Below, in pieces: positions 9,641 to 18,644 of a stretch of DNA of 64,000 nucleotides (its first letter is position 1; the number at the start of each line of letters is the position of its first letter). Below the pieces are notes generated by a model that worked only from the letters and a program-made list of their open reading frames with translations, did not search any database and was not told where the DNA came from. The translations under genes were made by a program, and so were the position numbers. This stretch comes from Variovorax boronicumulans (GTDB taxonomy: Bacteria; Pseudomonadota; Gammaproteobacteria; Burkholderiales; Burkholderiaceae_C). Location of the stretch: NCBI RefSeq assembly GCF_030812215.1, contig NZ_JAUSSG010000004.1:434001-498000 (forward strand), read 5' to 3'.

Positions 9641-11278
9641 TTGCCCATCTTGTCTTTTGTCTCAGAAACCCGCCGCCGCCGCACCTTCGCGATCATTTCC
9701 CACCCTGACGCCGGCAAGACCACGCTGACCGAAAAGCTGCTGCTTTTCTCCGGCGCGATCCAGATCGCCGGCTCGGTGAAGGCACGCAAGGCCTCGCGCC
9801 ACGCCACCTCCGACTGGATGGAAATCGAAAAGCAGCGCGGCATCTCGGTGGCCTCCTCGGTCATGCAGATGCTGTACCGCGACCACGTGATCAACCTGCT
9901 CGACACGCCGGGCCACAAGGACTTCTCGGAAGACACCTACCGCGTGCTCACCGCCGTCGACTCGGCGCTGATGGTGATCGACGCCGCGAACGGCGTGGAA
10001 GCGCAGACGCGCCGGCTCATCGAGGTCTGCCGCCAGCGCGACACGCCCATCATCACCTTCGTCAACAAGATGGACCGCGAAGTTCGCGAGCCGCTCGACA
10101 TCCTGGATGAAGTGGAGCGCGAGCTCGGCATGCCCTGCGTGCCCATGACCTGGCCTGTCGGCCAGGGCAAGACCTTCCGCGGGATCATGAACCTGCGCAC
10201 GCAGACGATGACGGTGTTCGAGTCGGGCAGCGAACGGCTGCCGCACGACTTCGAGACCATTCCGCTGTCGGACCGCGACACGCTCATCAAGCGCTTCGGT
10301 GCCGACTTCGAGACCGCCATGGACAGCATGGAGCTGGCCACCGGCGCCTCGCCCACCTGGGACCGCGAAGCGTTCCTCGCCGGCAAGCAGACGCCGGTGT
10401 TCTTCGGCTCGGGCGTGAACAACTTCGGCGTGATGGAAGTGCTCGACGCGCTGGTCGACCTCGCGCCCTCGCCGCAGTCGCGCACCAGCACCACGATGGT
10501 CAACCGCCAGCCCGTGGTCAAGGAGATTCAGCCCGAGGACAAGGACTTCGCAGGGGTGGTCTTCAAGGTGCAGGCCAACATGGACGCCAACCACCGCGAC
10601 CGCATTGCCTTCGTGCGCATGGCCTCGGGCAAGTACACGCCGGGCATGAAGCTCAAGGTGCAGCGCACGTCCAAGGAACTGCGCCCCACCAGCGTCGTGA
10701 CTTTCATGAGCCAGCGCCGCGAAGCGGTCGAAGAAGCCTATGCAGGCGACATCGTGGGCTTCACCACCCATGGCGGCGTGCAGCTGGGCGACACCATCAC
10801 CGATGGCGCGAGCCTGCAGTTCACCGGGCTGCCTTTCTTCGCGCCCGAACTGTTCATGACGGTCATTCTGAAGAACCCGCTGCGCACCAAGCAGCTGCAG
10901 CAGGGCCTGGCCCAGCTCGGCGAAGAAGGCGCAATTCAGGTGTTCCGCCCTGAAGTCGGTGGGCCGATGCTGCTGGGCGCGGTCGGCCAGCTGCAGTTCG
11001 AAGTGGTGCAGCACCGCCTGAAGGCCGAGTACGACGCCGACGTGCGGCTCGAGGGCTGCCAGTACACGGGCGCGCGCTGGATCACGGCCGACACGCCGGC
11101 CGAGCTGCGCGAGTTCGTCAACGCCTACCCGGTGCGCATGGCCAAGGACGCGGCCGACACGCTGGCCTTCCTGTGCACCTCGCCCTACGACGTGCGGCTG
11201 GCGCAGGAGCGGTTTCCGAAGATTCATTTCCATCCGCTGCGGGAGCATGCGGGGCTGGCGCTGCAGAGCGCGGGATAG
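9641..11278 (+). CDS. prfC: Peptide chain release factor 3
   Basis: Translational GTPase RF3, which recycles RF1/RF2 from the ribosome after termination. The G domain shows SHPDAGKTTLTEK (P-loop), ATSDWMEIEKQRGISV (switch I), DTPGHKDF and NKMDRE. Domains II and III follow to a total of 545 residues. All candidate starts here are TTG: 9641, or 9650 giving MSFVSETRRRRTF. The second fits family N-termini slightly better, so the true protein may be three residues shorter. A TAAAAT hexamer at 9616-9621 could be its -10 element. It stands apart from the PHA cluster. Confidence 0.95.
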   Translation: MPILSFVSETRRRRTFAIISHPDAGKTTLTEKLLLFSGAIQIAGSVKARKASRHATSDWMEIEKQRGISVASSVMQMLYRDHVINLLDTPGHKDFSEDTYRVLTAVDSALMVIDAANGVEAQTRRLIEVCRQRDTPIITFVNKMDREVREPLDILDEVERELGMPCVPMTWPVGQGKTFRGIMNLRTQTMTVFESGSERLPHDFETIPLSDRDTLIKRFGADFETAMDSMELATGASPTWDREAFLAGKQTPVFFGSGVNNFGVMEVLDALVDLAPSPQSRTSTTMVNRQPVVKEIQPEDKDFAGVVFKVQANMDANHRDRIAFVRMASGKYTPGMKLKVQRTSKELRPTSVVTFMSQRREAVEEAYAGDIVGFTTHGGVQLGDTITDGASLQFTGLPFFAPELFMTVILKNPLRTKQLQQGLAQLGEEGAIQVFRPEVGGPMLLGAVGQLQFEVVQHRLKAEYDADVRLEGCQYTGARWITADTPAELREFVNAYPVRMAKDAADTLAFLCTSPYDVRLAQERFPKIHFHPLREHAGLALQSAG

Positions 11279-11287
11279 GCACTCGTC

Positions 11288-11947
11288 ATGGAAACCTACA
11301 TCCAGGTCGCGGGGCTAGGTGACTTGACCGAGACGATCGTCGAGCAGCGCGCCACATTGACGATCACCGTCAAAGCCTCGAAGGCCGAGGTCGCACTGGC
11401 CGAGGCGACCAGCCTGCGCAACGACGCGATCCGGACGCTGAAAGAAGCCGGACTCAAGCCCGACGAGATCACCGAAGGCGGGCGTGATGCTTGGCAACCC
11501 TGGTATGCGAAACGCAGCGTGGGCCAGGAAGTGGCGCACCGCGTGCTGATCGCCTGCAAGGAAACGCGCCGCCTCTATCAGGCACTCGATGCGCTCGAAC
11601 CGCTGTTCACGAACTCCCGCTACGCCATGGGCGTCGACATGCAGCAGCCCCGTTTCGAGGCGCAGGAAGGCGCCGAAACCGAGGCTCGTACGGCAGCCAT
11701 CCGGCATGCACGCAGCAAGGCACTGATTCTTGCGAAGGAAGCGGGTGTCACGCTGGGCGCAGTCGCGCAGGTCGAAGAACTTGGTTCGCAAGCAGATAAC
11801 TCGGGTGCCTATGGCGATCGCAACTGGGCGTATGCAGGTGGCGCCGTGGCAATGGCCTCCGCCGGCCCAGGAGACGACTTCGAGGAATTGGCCGGAGCCA
11901 AGCGCACACGCACGCTGCGCTACAGGGTCCGCTTCCTGATCGGCTGA
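11288..11947 (+). CDS. SIMPL domain (DUF541) protein, cytoplasmic
   Basis: A 219-residue protein with the SIMPL/DUF541 pattern: an N-terminal beta-helix segment (VEQRATLTITVKASKAEVALAEAT), a central region, and the long helix GAETEARTAAIRHARSKALILAKEAGV typical of the domain, ending in a beta strand (TRTLRYRVRFLIG). Most family members are exported; this one has no signal peptide. It lies 9 bp after prfC and may be co-transcribed. Function unknown. Family members are reported as BP26/OMP28-like ring-forming proteins. Confidence 0.75.
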   Translation: METYIQVAGLGDLTETIVEQRATLTITVKASKAEVALAEATSLRNDAIRTLKEAGLKPDEITEGGRDAWQPWYAKRSVGQEVAHRVLIACKETRRLYQALDALEPLFTNSRYAMGVDMQQPRFEAQEGAETEARTAAIRHARSKALILAKEAGVTLGAVAQVEELGSQADNSGAYGDRNWAYAGGAVAMASAGPGDDFEELAGAKRTRTLRYRVRFLIG

Positions 11948-11954
11948 GACCTTC

Positions 11955-12758
11955 TCAGCTGCCCGTCGACGCGTAGCGGCGCAACCCCAGCCGCCACACG
12001 CCGAAGGCAGCCGCCAGGAACACGAAGCCCGTGACCGGCGACACGATGCCCACCCACCCCGGCGCGCCGAGCGGATCGGCCTTGCCCAGGATCGCCAGCG
12101 CCGGGTAATAGGCCACGCAGGCCAGCGGCACCACGAAAGTCAGCACACGGCGGAACCACCGCGCATACAGCGCCAGCGGGTACTGCGCCGCCTGCACGCC
12201 GCCATAGGTCAGCACGTTGGCGATCTCCAGGCTCTCGACGGTCCAGAACGACAGCGTGCCCTGCAGCACCAAAATGCCGAGGAACAACGCGACGCCGCCG
12301 GCCAGTGCGAACAGCGCAATCGCCACCGTGGTCGCCGTCCATTCGATGCCCGCCTGCTGCGTGGCGAACACCACGACAGCCAGGCCCTGCAGCAGGCGGC
12401 CCGCGCGGCTGATGCGGAAGTCGTTGCCCATCAACTGCAGCGTCAGCGGGCGCGGGCGCAGCAGCAAGCGGTCGAAAGCGCCGGTGCGCAGGAACTCGGT
12501 GCCCAGCACGTCGAAGCCGCGGCCCAATGCATCGGCCAGCGCGAACATGCAGTTGACCAGTCCGTAGAACAGCGCCACCTCGCCGATGCGCCAGCCCTGC
12601 ACTTCGCCAAAACGGTGAAACAGCGCCCAGACGGCCACCACCTCGATGCCGGTCCCGAGGAACTGGCCGACGGTCAGCATCAGCGCCGAGGCGGGATAGC
12701 GCGCCTGGCCGCCGATGGAGGCGCGCACGAGGCGAAAGAAAAGAGGCAGCGAGCCCAT
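11955..12758 (-). CDS. ABC-2 type (DUF990-like) exporter permease, second subunit
   Basis: A 267-residue integral membrane protein with about six hydrophobic segments (LMLTVGQFLGTGIEVVAVWAL, VAIALFALAGGVALFLGILVL and others). The motif LGTEFLRTGAFDRLLLRPRP is characteristic of DUF990-like ABC-2 permeases. It is the third gene of a leftward ATPase-permease-permease operon, starting 5 bp after the stop of the first permease. The ATG at 12758 is chosen because the longer reading upstream is a shadow of the neighbouring permease. Substrate unknown. Confidence 0.85.
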   Translation of the reverse strand: MGSLPLFFRLVRASIGGQARYPASALMLTVGQFLGTGIEVVAVWALFHRFGEVQGWRIGEVALFYGLVNCMFALADALGRGFDVLGTEFLRTGAFDRLLLRPRPLTLQLMGNDFRISRAGRLLQGLAVVVFATQQAGIEWTATTVAIALFALAGGVALFLGILVLQGTLSFWTVESLEIANVLTYGGVQAAQYPLALYARWFRRVLTFVVPLACVAYYPALAILGKADPLGAPGWVGIVSPVTGFVFLAAAFGVWRLGLRRYASTGS

Positions 12759-12763
12759 CTCAG

Positions 12764-13612
12764 CTATCCACCCTGGATCTGAAGGCTGCGCATCGTGCGG
12801 CCCATCGCGAAGCGCCCCGCCGCGACCAGCACGGCGATCCAGAAGCACTGCAGTCCCAGCGCGGCCACCGCATGCCAGCCGCCCAGTTGCCCGAAGTACA
12901 GCCGCGCGGGAATGTCCATCAGCCCGGCCAGCGGCTGGATCAGCAGTACGGTCTGCCAGGCGTCCGGCAACAGCGCGAGCGGCAGCAGGTTGCCCGACAG
13001 CACGATGACCACGGGCGTTGCCACCGCGCTGATGCCGCGCTCGTTGAGCGCGGCGGTGGCCGCCACGTTGAGCAGCATCACCATCGATGCCGACAGCAGC
13101 AACGCCAACACCGTGGACGCGAGGAATGCGAGCCCCGCAATTGCGCTCGCCGGCAGCTGCCAAGCCCACTCGCCCAACCCCACCAGCGGCAGGGCAACCG
13201 CAGCGAACGCAGCCATCAGCGCCACCCGCGGCAGCACGCGCGCGGCGACCCATCCGGCGCTGCGCGCGAACCACAGCGCGTAGGCATCCACCGGGCGCAG
13301 CCGGTCGTAAGCGACCGCGCCGGTGCGCACGGCCTGCGCCACTTCCGGGTCGCTGAGCCAGGGCATCAGCACGAGCAGCCCCTGCGCCAGCCACGTGTAG
13401 GTGATGGCATCCGCAAGCGACATCGGCGCACTCGCGCCCGCGATGGCCGTACCGCCGTAGAAGGCAGCAAACACCATCACCTTGATGCCGCCCCACCAGC
13501 ATTGCGTCGCGAAGCCCGCGAGCGCGGCCGTGCGGTACTGCAGCATCTGCAGAAAGCGTGAGGTGAAGGCCGCGATGTAGGGGCGCGCGAGGGTCCGCAA
13601 CTTCATCGTCAC
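12764..13612 (-). CDS. ABC-2 type (DUF990-like) exporter permease, first subunit
   Basis: A 282-residue membrane protein with six or so predicted helices. The segment VRTGAVAYDRLRPVDAYALW corresponds to the conserved loop seen in the partner permease. The GTG start overlaps the ATPase stop as GTGA, so ATPase and permease are translationally coupled. An in-frame ATG two codons later is an alternative start. With the next gene it would form a heterodimeric exporter channel powered by the 13609-14604 ATPase. Polysaccharide, lipid or peptide export are all possible. Confidence 0.85.
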   Translation of the reverse strand: MTMKLRTLARPYIAAFTSRFLQMLQYRTAALAGFATQCWWGGIKVMVFAAFYGGTAIAGASAPMSLADAITYTWLAQGLLVLMPWLSDPEVAQAVRTGAVAYDRLRPVDAYALWFARSAGWVAARVLPRVALMAAFAAVALPLVGLGEWAWQLPASAIAGLAFLASTVLALLLSASMVMLLNVAATAALNERGISAVATPVVIVLSGNLLPLALLPDAWQTVLLIQPLAGLMDIPARLYFGQLGGWHAVAALGLQCFWIAVLVAAGRFAMGRTMRSLQIQGG

Positions 13613-14604
13613 GCCTCGGCCGCTCCGTGCATGGCGTAGAAGCGCGCGATCACCGCCTCGATCGCCATGCCTTCGAGTCGGATGTCTTCCACCGCATGCT
13701 CGGCCGCGATGCGCGCGATCAAGGCCGGCGCAGTGGTCACCGAAGGATCGAAGTCGAGCACCAGTGTCTGCCCGTCACGGGCGCGCACCGTGGCGCCGGG
13801 CACCTGCGCGGGCAGCGCGGCGCCCTGTGCGAAGTCGACCACCAGCCGTCGCTCGGCCATCACCTGTGCGCGCAACGCCTCGACCGGACTGTCGGCCAGC
13901 ACGCGGCCATGACCGATGACGATCACGCGCTGGGCCAGTGCCTCGATGTCGTGCATGTCGTGCGTGGTGAGCAGCACCGTGGTGCCGCGCTCGCGGTTGG
14001 CGCGGCGCACGAAGTCGCGCACCGCGAGCTTGGAGGGCGCGTCGAGGCCGATGGTCGGCTCGTCGAGGAACAGGATGTCGGGCTCGTGCAGCAGCGCGGC
14101 GGCGATCTCGGCGCGCATGCGCTGGCCCAGCGAGAGCTGGCGCACCGGCTGGTCGAGCACGCGCTCCAGGTGCAGCAGCGCGACCAGTTCGTCGCGCGTG
14201 CGCCGGTAGCGCTGCGGGTCGACACGGTAGATGTCGCGCAGCAGGTCGAAGCCGTCGCCCACGGGCAGATCCCACCACAGCTGCGTGCGCTGGCCGAAAA
14301 CCACGCCGATGCGCCCGACGTGCCGCTCGCGGTCCGCGAAAGGATCGCGGCCGTCGATCTCCACACGCCCGCCGTCGGGCCGCAGGATGCCCGCGAGGAT
14401 CTTGATGGTGGTCGACTTGCCCGCGCCGTTCGGCCCGATGAAGCCGAGCAGCTCGCCGCGCTGCAATTCGAAGGACACGCCCGACAGCGCCTCCACCGTG
14501 CGGTGCCGGCGCTGCACCAGGCCGCGCAGCGCGCCCATCACGCCCGGGTCGCGCTCGGAAATCCGGTAGGTCTTGAGGAGGTGGTCGACGAGGATGTGAG
14601 GCAT
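13609..14604 (-). CDS. ABC transporter ATP-binding protein
   Basis: A 331-residue nucleotide-binding subunit. Walker A is GPNGAGKST, the signature is LSLGQRMRAEIAAALLHEP and Walker B is ILFLDEPTIGLD, with the switch His in LLTTHDMHD. A C-terminal regulatory region of about 80 residues follows. First gene of the three-gene exporter operon with the two DUF990-like permeases. The opening MPHILVDHLLKTYRISERDPG is typical of ATPases paired with that permease family. Confidence 0.93.
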   Translation of the reverse strand: MPHILVDHLLKTYRISERDPGVMGALRGLVQRRHRTVEALSGVSFELQRGELLGFIGPNGAGKSTTIKILAGILRPDGGRVEIDGRDPFADRERHVGRIGVVFGQRTQLWWDLPVGDGFDLLRDIYRVDPQRYRRTRDELVALLHLERVLDQPVRQLSLGQRMRAEIAAALLHEPDILFLDEPTIGLDAPSKLAVRDFVRRANRERGTTVLLTTHDMHDIEALAQRVIVIGHGRVLADSPVEALRAQVMAERRLVVDFAQGAALPAQVPGATVRARDGQTLVLDFDPSVTTAPALIARIAAEHAVEDIRLEGMAIEAVIARFYAMHGAAEA

Positions 14605-14698
14605 GGGAGAGTGCCGCGCCGGCCTGGAAGGCGCGGCGGGGGCGGGATGCTACACGAAAGCGCCGGTACGATCTCGGGCTCTCCAGAGATTCATCGCC

Positions 14699-15541
14699 AT
14701 GTCGTCCTCACCACCCCTGCCCGCCTCGCCCACCCATCTGCTGCCGCTCGACCGCTGGGCGGCGCCGGCACGCAGCGCGCTCATCGGCGTGTTCACGGAC
14801 ATCGACGACACCCTCACCACCGACGGCGCGATCACGGCCGATGCGCTGCAGGCGCTCGGCGACCTGAAGGCGGCCGGCTTCGCCATCGTGGCGATCACGG
14901 GCCGGCCGGTGGGCTGGAGCCTGCCTTTCGTCAACACCTGGCCGGTCGATGCCATCGTGGCGGAGAACGGCGCGGTGGCGCTGCTGCCCACGGCCGATGG
15001 TCAGATCGAAAAACGCTACCAGCAGGACGCGCCCACGCGCGCCGCCAACTTCGCGCGCATGCAGGCGGTGCTCGCGCGCATCGAGCGCGAGATTCCGGGC
15101 GCGCAGCGCGCCACCGACTCGGCGGGGCGCGAGACCGACATCGCCATCGACCACAGCGAGTTCGTGCAGTTGAGCGAAGAGACCATCGCGCACGTCGTCG
15201 CACTGATGCGCAGCGAAGGCATGCACGCCACGGTGAGCAGCATCCACATCAACGGCTGGTACGGCGACAACGACAAGCTGGAAGGCGCCCGCTGGATCGT
15301 GCGCGAACTCTGGGGCCGCACGCTCGACGACGAGCTCGACCGCTGGGCCTACGTGGGCGATTCCACCAACGACCAGTTGATGTTCCGCACCTTCGCGAAC
15401 AGCATCGGCGTGGCGAACGTGGCGCGCTTCGTGCCGCAGCTGGAGCACCTGCCGCGCTACGTGACGCAAGGCGAACGCGGCGTGGGCTTTGCCGAGGCGG
15501 CGCGCGCAATGCTCTCAGTGCGCGGCGCTGCTACTCACTGA
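14699..15541 (+). CDS. HAD-IIB superfamily sugar-phosphatase-like hydrolase
   Basis: A 280-residue HAD phosphatase. Motif I is FTDIDDTLT with Asp34 and Asp36, motif II is AITGRP, and motifs III/IV lie in the C-terminal half with VGDSTNDQLMF. The inserted cap domain between about 90 and 200 fits type IIB (Cof/trehalose-6-phosphatase-like). The first in-frame ATG after the ABC operon start is used. The 3' end overlaps the convergent MFS gene by 11 bp. Substrate not predictable from sequence. Confidence 0.86.
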   Translation: MSSSPPLPASPTHLLPLDRWAAPARSALIGVFTDIDDTLTTDGAITADALQALGDLKAAGFAIVAITGRPVGWSLPFVNTWPVDAIVAENGAVALLPTADGQIEKRYQQDAPTRAANFARMQAVLARIEREIPGAQRATDSAGRETDIAIDHSEFVQLSEETIAHVVALMRSEGMHATVSSIHINGWYGDNDKLEGARWIVRELWGRTLDDELDRWAYVGDSTNDQLMFRTFANSIGVANVARFVPQLEHLPRYVTQGERGVGFAEAARAMLSVRGAATH

Positions 15542-16796
15542 CCGGCAGGCTGCGCGCATTGCCGCGCAGCGCCGCCCACTGCCGCCAGATGCCGAAGGCT
15601 GCGATTGCCAGCAGCACGGCTGCATAGCCTTCCACCGTGTTGAGCAGGCCGAGCGGCTTCACCAGGAAGCCCGCGAGCATCGCCGGCAGGCTGAACGCGA
15701 GGTAGCAGACCACGAAGATGGCGGCGAAGAGTTCTCCGCGCTCGTGCGAATCGGCGAGCGGCGCCAGCGTCTGCACCAGCGCCGAGAACGCACCGCCGAA
15801 GCCCAGGCCCGCAATCGCGGTGCCGATGAAGAACAGCGCGAGCGACTTCGTCGCCAGCGACGCCAGCAGCAGCACCAGGCCGACCGCGATGCTGGCCGCA
15901 CCGAAGACCACGGTGCGCGGTGCGGGGAAGCGGCCAAGCAGCGTGGGGGCGAGCGCGCCGAAGCCCGAGAGCACCGCGACCGTGAGGCCATTGACCACGC
16001 CGTTGTCGATGTGGAACACATGCAGCATGAGCGATGGTGCGAGCGACAGGTAAAGGCCGCCCAGCGCCCACACCGCAATGAACACCGGCAGCCCGCGCAC
16101 GAAGTCGGCCCTGGCCCGCACGGGAATCGACACGCGCGGCACCAGCGAGGCCAGCGCACCGGCGCGCGGCGTGACCGTCTCGGGCATCCACACCACCACG
16201 GCCGCGCCGACCGCGAACACCACGGCCAGCACGCCGAACACCAGCATCACGGGCTGGACGGTGAACTTGACCGCCATGCCGGTCAACAGCGCGCCCACCG
16301 CGAGCCCCGCGAGGGGCGACACGCTGGTGATCATCGCGCCCAGGCGCTTGCGCGATGCCGGCGCCGCCTCGACCACCGCCGCGCTCAACGCGCCGCTCGC
16401 AACGCCCGTGGCCACGCCCTGCACGACGCGCGCGACGATCAGCCCCCCGATGTTCTCTGCCAGCACGAAAAGCCCCATCGCCACCGCCTGCAGCACCAGC
16501 GCCGCCAGCACCACCGGGCGGCGGCCGATGTGGTCCGACAGCGAGCCGGCCACCAGCAGCGCGATCAGCAACGCAATCGCGTAGATCGCGAACGCCACCG
16601 TGAGCATCGACGCTGAGAAGCCCCAGGCGTGCTGGAACACGACGAACAGCGGCGTGGGCGCGGCCGCCGCGAAGAAAAAGGCAAAAAGCACCGCGGCCAG
16701 GAGCGGAAAACCAACCGCCGCCGGCAGGCGCCAGGGCTTGGAACGGGCGGCGACGTCGGCGGTGGCAACGGCGAGTTCAGGGCAGGAGGAAGGCAT
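15531..16796 (-). CDS. MFS transporter, probable drug/solute exporter
   Basis: A 421-residue major facilitator protein with 12 predicted helices. The loop 2-3 motif is GSLSDHIGRRPVVL, and a central hydrophilic loop lies at about residues 205-225. It is transcribed away from the TetR gene at 16885, which probably represses it. A TTGCTT-17-TAGAAT promoter lies in the 88-bp gap, flanked by TTAACGCAA/TTGCGTTAA half-sites. Substrate unknown; the arrangement is that of many efflux pumps. Confidence 0.9.
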   Translation of the reverse strand: MPSSCPELAVATADVAARSKPWRLPAAVGFPLLAAVLFAFFFAAAAPTPLFVVFQHAWGFSASMLTVAFAIYAIALLIALLVAGSLSDHIGRRPVVLAALVLQAVAMGLFVLAENIGGLIVARVVQGVATGVASGALSAAVVEAAPASRKRLGAMITSVSPLAGLAVGALLTGMAVKFTVQPVMLVFGVLAVVFAVGAAVVVWMPETVTPRAGALASLVPRVSIPVRARADFVRGLPVFIAVWALGGLYLSLAPSLMLHVFHIDNGVVNGLTVAVLSGFGALAPTLLGRFPAPRTVVFGAASIAVGLVLLLASLATKSLALFFIGTAIAGLGFGGAFSALVQTLAPLADSHERGELFAAIFVVCYLAFSLPAMLAGFLVKPLGLLNTVEGYAAVLLAIAAFGIWRQWAALRGNARSLPVSE

Positions 16797-16805
16797 GTCT
16801 GATCC

Positions 16806-16875
16806 TTAACGCAACTTTTTTAGCTTTTGCGATTCTAGACCTGCAGATTCACTAAAGCAAATAACTTTGCGTTAA
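16806..16875. promoter_or_regulatory. Candidate TetR operator half-sites and MFS promoter
   Basis: A perfect inverted pair, TTAACGCAA (16806-16814) and TTGCGTTAA (16867-16875), 61 bp centre to centre, brackets the minus-strand promoter TTGCTT (16860-16855)-17-TAGAAT (16837-16832). The right copy sits inside a smaller ACTTT-5-AAAGT dyad (16864-16878). The symmetry is seen directly; binding by the adjacent TetR protein is inferred. Confidence 0.5.
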
Positions 16876-16884
16876 AGTCTTCCC

Positions 16885-17460
16885 ATGAACGATGTCGTCC
16901 TTCCCAACAAGCGTCCCGGCGGCCGCAGCGCCCAGGTGCAGGCGCTGGTGCGCACCGCCCTCGAACAACTGGTGGCCGAGCAAGGGCGCGAGCGTGTGAC
17001 GGTGCCGGCCGTGGCCGAGCGCGCGGGGGTGAGCGCCTCCAGCATCTACCGGCGCTGGGGCGATCTGTCGGGTCTTCTGGCCGAAACGGCCACCCGCCGG
17101 CTGGACCCGAACCGGCCGCTGCCGAACACCGGCGCGCTGCGCGAGGACCTGACCGCGTGGGCGCAGGAGCTCATCACGCATCTCGCGCAGCCCTGCAGCA
17201 AGTCCTTGTTGAAAGCCGCGGCCGCCCTGGCTAACGGCGATGCGGACACCGACTGCCTGCGCAACCGCCGCAGGGAGGCGTTGACGCTGGTCGAGCAGGC
17301 ACAGGCCCGCGGCGAGCATGCGCCCGAAGCGCAACAGGTGATCGATCACCTGATTGCGCCGATCGTGTTCCGTCTGGTGTTCGGTGCCGATCCGGTGAAG
17401 CCGGAGCTGGCGGATCGGCTGGTGGGCGAGCTGTTCGCGATTGCGGCAGCGGGCCGCTAG
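16885..17460 (+). CDS. TetR/AcrR family transcriptional regulator
   Basis: A 191-residue repressor. The N-terminal helix-turn-helix covers about residues 29-75 (VTVPAVAERAGVSASSIYRRWGD is the recognition segment), followed by an all-helical ligand domain (EDLTAWAQELITHLA to the end). It is divergent from the MFS gene and probably controls it and itself through the intervening repeats. The ligand is likely a substrate of the pump; not identifiable here. Confidence 0.9.
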   Translation: MNDVVLPNKRPGGRSAQVQALVRTALEQLVAEQGRERVTVPAVAERAGVSASSIYRRWGDLSGLLAETATRRLDPNRPLPNTGALREDLTAWAQELITHLAQPCSKSLLKAAAALANGDADTDCLRNRRREALTLVEQAQARGEHAPEAQQVIDHLIAPIVFRLVFGADPVKPELADRLVGELFAIAAAGR

Positions 17461-17484
17461 TTTTGCTCGCTTCTTAAAGGCTTC

Positions 17485-17532
17485 TTGAACCGCAGCGGCC
17501 ATCATGTATAGAAAATTCGATTTTCTATACAT
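17485..17532 (+). promoter_or_regulatory. fic promoter with a perfect 13-bp palindrome over the -10 box
   Basis: TTGAAC (17485-17490), 16 bases, then TATAGA (17507-17512) form a promoter candidate. The -10 lies inside ATGTATAGAAAAT (17504-17516), which is exactly inverted three bases later as ATTTTCTATACAT (17520-17532). A repressor bound to this dyad would block the promoter. The local base composition is far richer in A+T than the surroundings. Confidence 0.6.
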
Positions 17533-17547
17533 ATCAGGCCTAACATG

Positions 17548-17570
17548 TATAGGAATCCGAGACTCCTATG
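17548..17570 (+). promoter_or_regulatory. Second, weaker dyad overlapping the fic start codon
   Basis: TATAGGA (17548-17554) and TCCTATG (17564-17570) form a 6-of-7 inverted pair whose right arm includes the fic ATG. The preceding ATG and TATAG repeat the outer bases of the upstream palindrome. It may be a second operator or an RNA hairpin that limits translation. Confidence 0.4.
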
Positions 17571-18638
17571 CACTCCCTTCAGCCCCTCGACCACCTCGAC
17601 TCCACGCGTTTCGATACGCCTGCCATTCTGAAAAAGCTCGCCAGCGCAAGCCGGCAGTTGGCGGAACTCAAGGGGATCGCCGCAGCCATCCCCAATCAAG
17701 GCATCCTGATCAACACACTGGGCCTGCAGGAAGCCAAGGACAGCTCGGAGATCGAGAACATCATCACCACGCACGACGAGCTGTTCAAGGACGACGTGCT
17801 CCCCGAGGCCTTTGCCAATCCCTCCGCTAAGGAAGTGCTGCGCTACAGACAAGCCTTGCGGGTCGGGTTCGAGCAGGTGCGCGCAAGCGGTCTTGTCACC
17901 ACCAATCACATCGTCACAATCCAGTCGGAGCTCGAGCGCAATCACGCGGGCTTCCGAAAGTTGCCCGGGACCGCACTGAAGGACGGCGCGGGGCGCACCG
18001 TCTACACGCCTCCGCAAGACCCCGAAGAGATCGTGGCGCTGATGCGCGGGCTGGAGCGCTTCATCAACGAACCGGATTTATTCACAGCCGATCCGCTGAT
18101 CAAGATGGCGCTCATTCACCATCAATTCGAGAGCATCCATCCTTTCTACGACGGCAATGGCAGGACCGGCCGCATCCTCAACGTGCTCTATCTCGTGAAG
18201 GAGCGGTTGCTCGACATCCCCGTGCTCTACCTGAGCAGCCACATCGTGCGAACCAAAGCCGACTACTACCGCCTCCTGCAGACCGTGCGCGACGATGACG
18301 CCTGGGAAGAATGGGTGCTGTACCTTCTGGAGGCCGTGGAGCAGACCGCAGGCCAGACCATTGCAACCATCAACGCAATCAAGGCGGCCCTGTTCGACTA
18401 CAAGCATCGAATTCGGGCGGGCTACAAGTTCTACAGCCAGGACCTGATCAACAACCTGTTCACCCATCCCTACACGAAGATCGAATTCGTGCAGCGCGAT
18501 TTGCAGGTCTCGCGCCTCACGGCAACCAAGTACCTGGAGGCGCTGGTCGAAGGAGGTTTTCTGCAGAAACAGAAGATCGGGCGCGGTAATTTCTATATCA
18601 ACGTCGCCCTCACACCCATTCTTCAGGGCACTCGCTAG
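17568..18638 (+). CDS. Fic domain protein with N-terminal inhibitory motif and C-terminal winged helix
   Basis: A 356-residue Fic protein, a family that usually transfers AMP to target hydroxyls. The catalytic motif HPFYDGNGRTGR is at 191-202, with catalytic His191. The inhibitory motif (S/T)xxxE(G/N) is met by Ser59-Glu63-Asn64 ahead of the core, making it a class II, self-inhibited Fic. The C-terminal part (FVQRDLQVSRLTATKYLEALVEGGFLQ) is a winged helix-turn-helix. No antitoxin gene is adjacent. Palindromes over the promoter and start codon suggest autoregulation by the protein's own DNA-binding domain. Target unknown. Confidence 0.9.
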   Translation: MHSLQPLDHLDSTRFDTPAILKKLASASRQLAELKGIAAAIPNQGILINTLGLQEAKDSSEIENIITTHDELFKDDVLPEAFANPSAKEVLRYRQALRVGFEQVRASGLVTTNHIVTIQSELERNHAGFRKLPGTALKDGAGRTVYTPPQDPEEIVALMRGLERFINEPDLFTADPLIKMALIHHQFESIHPFYDGNGRTGRILNVLYLVKERLLDIPVLYLSSHIVRTKADYYRLLQTVRDDDAWEEWVLYLLEAVEQTAGQTIATINAIKAALFDYKHRIRAGYKFYSQDLINNLFTHPYTKIEFVQRDLQVSRLTATKYLEALVEGGFLQKQKIGRGNFYINVALTPILQGTR

Positions 18639-18644
18639 AGCGCG

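Noticed and set aside
15531..15541. Frameshift or misassembly where HAD and MFS genes overlap
   Set aside because: Both 3' ends are full-length and an 11-bp convergent overlap is common in compact genomes.
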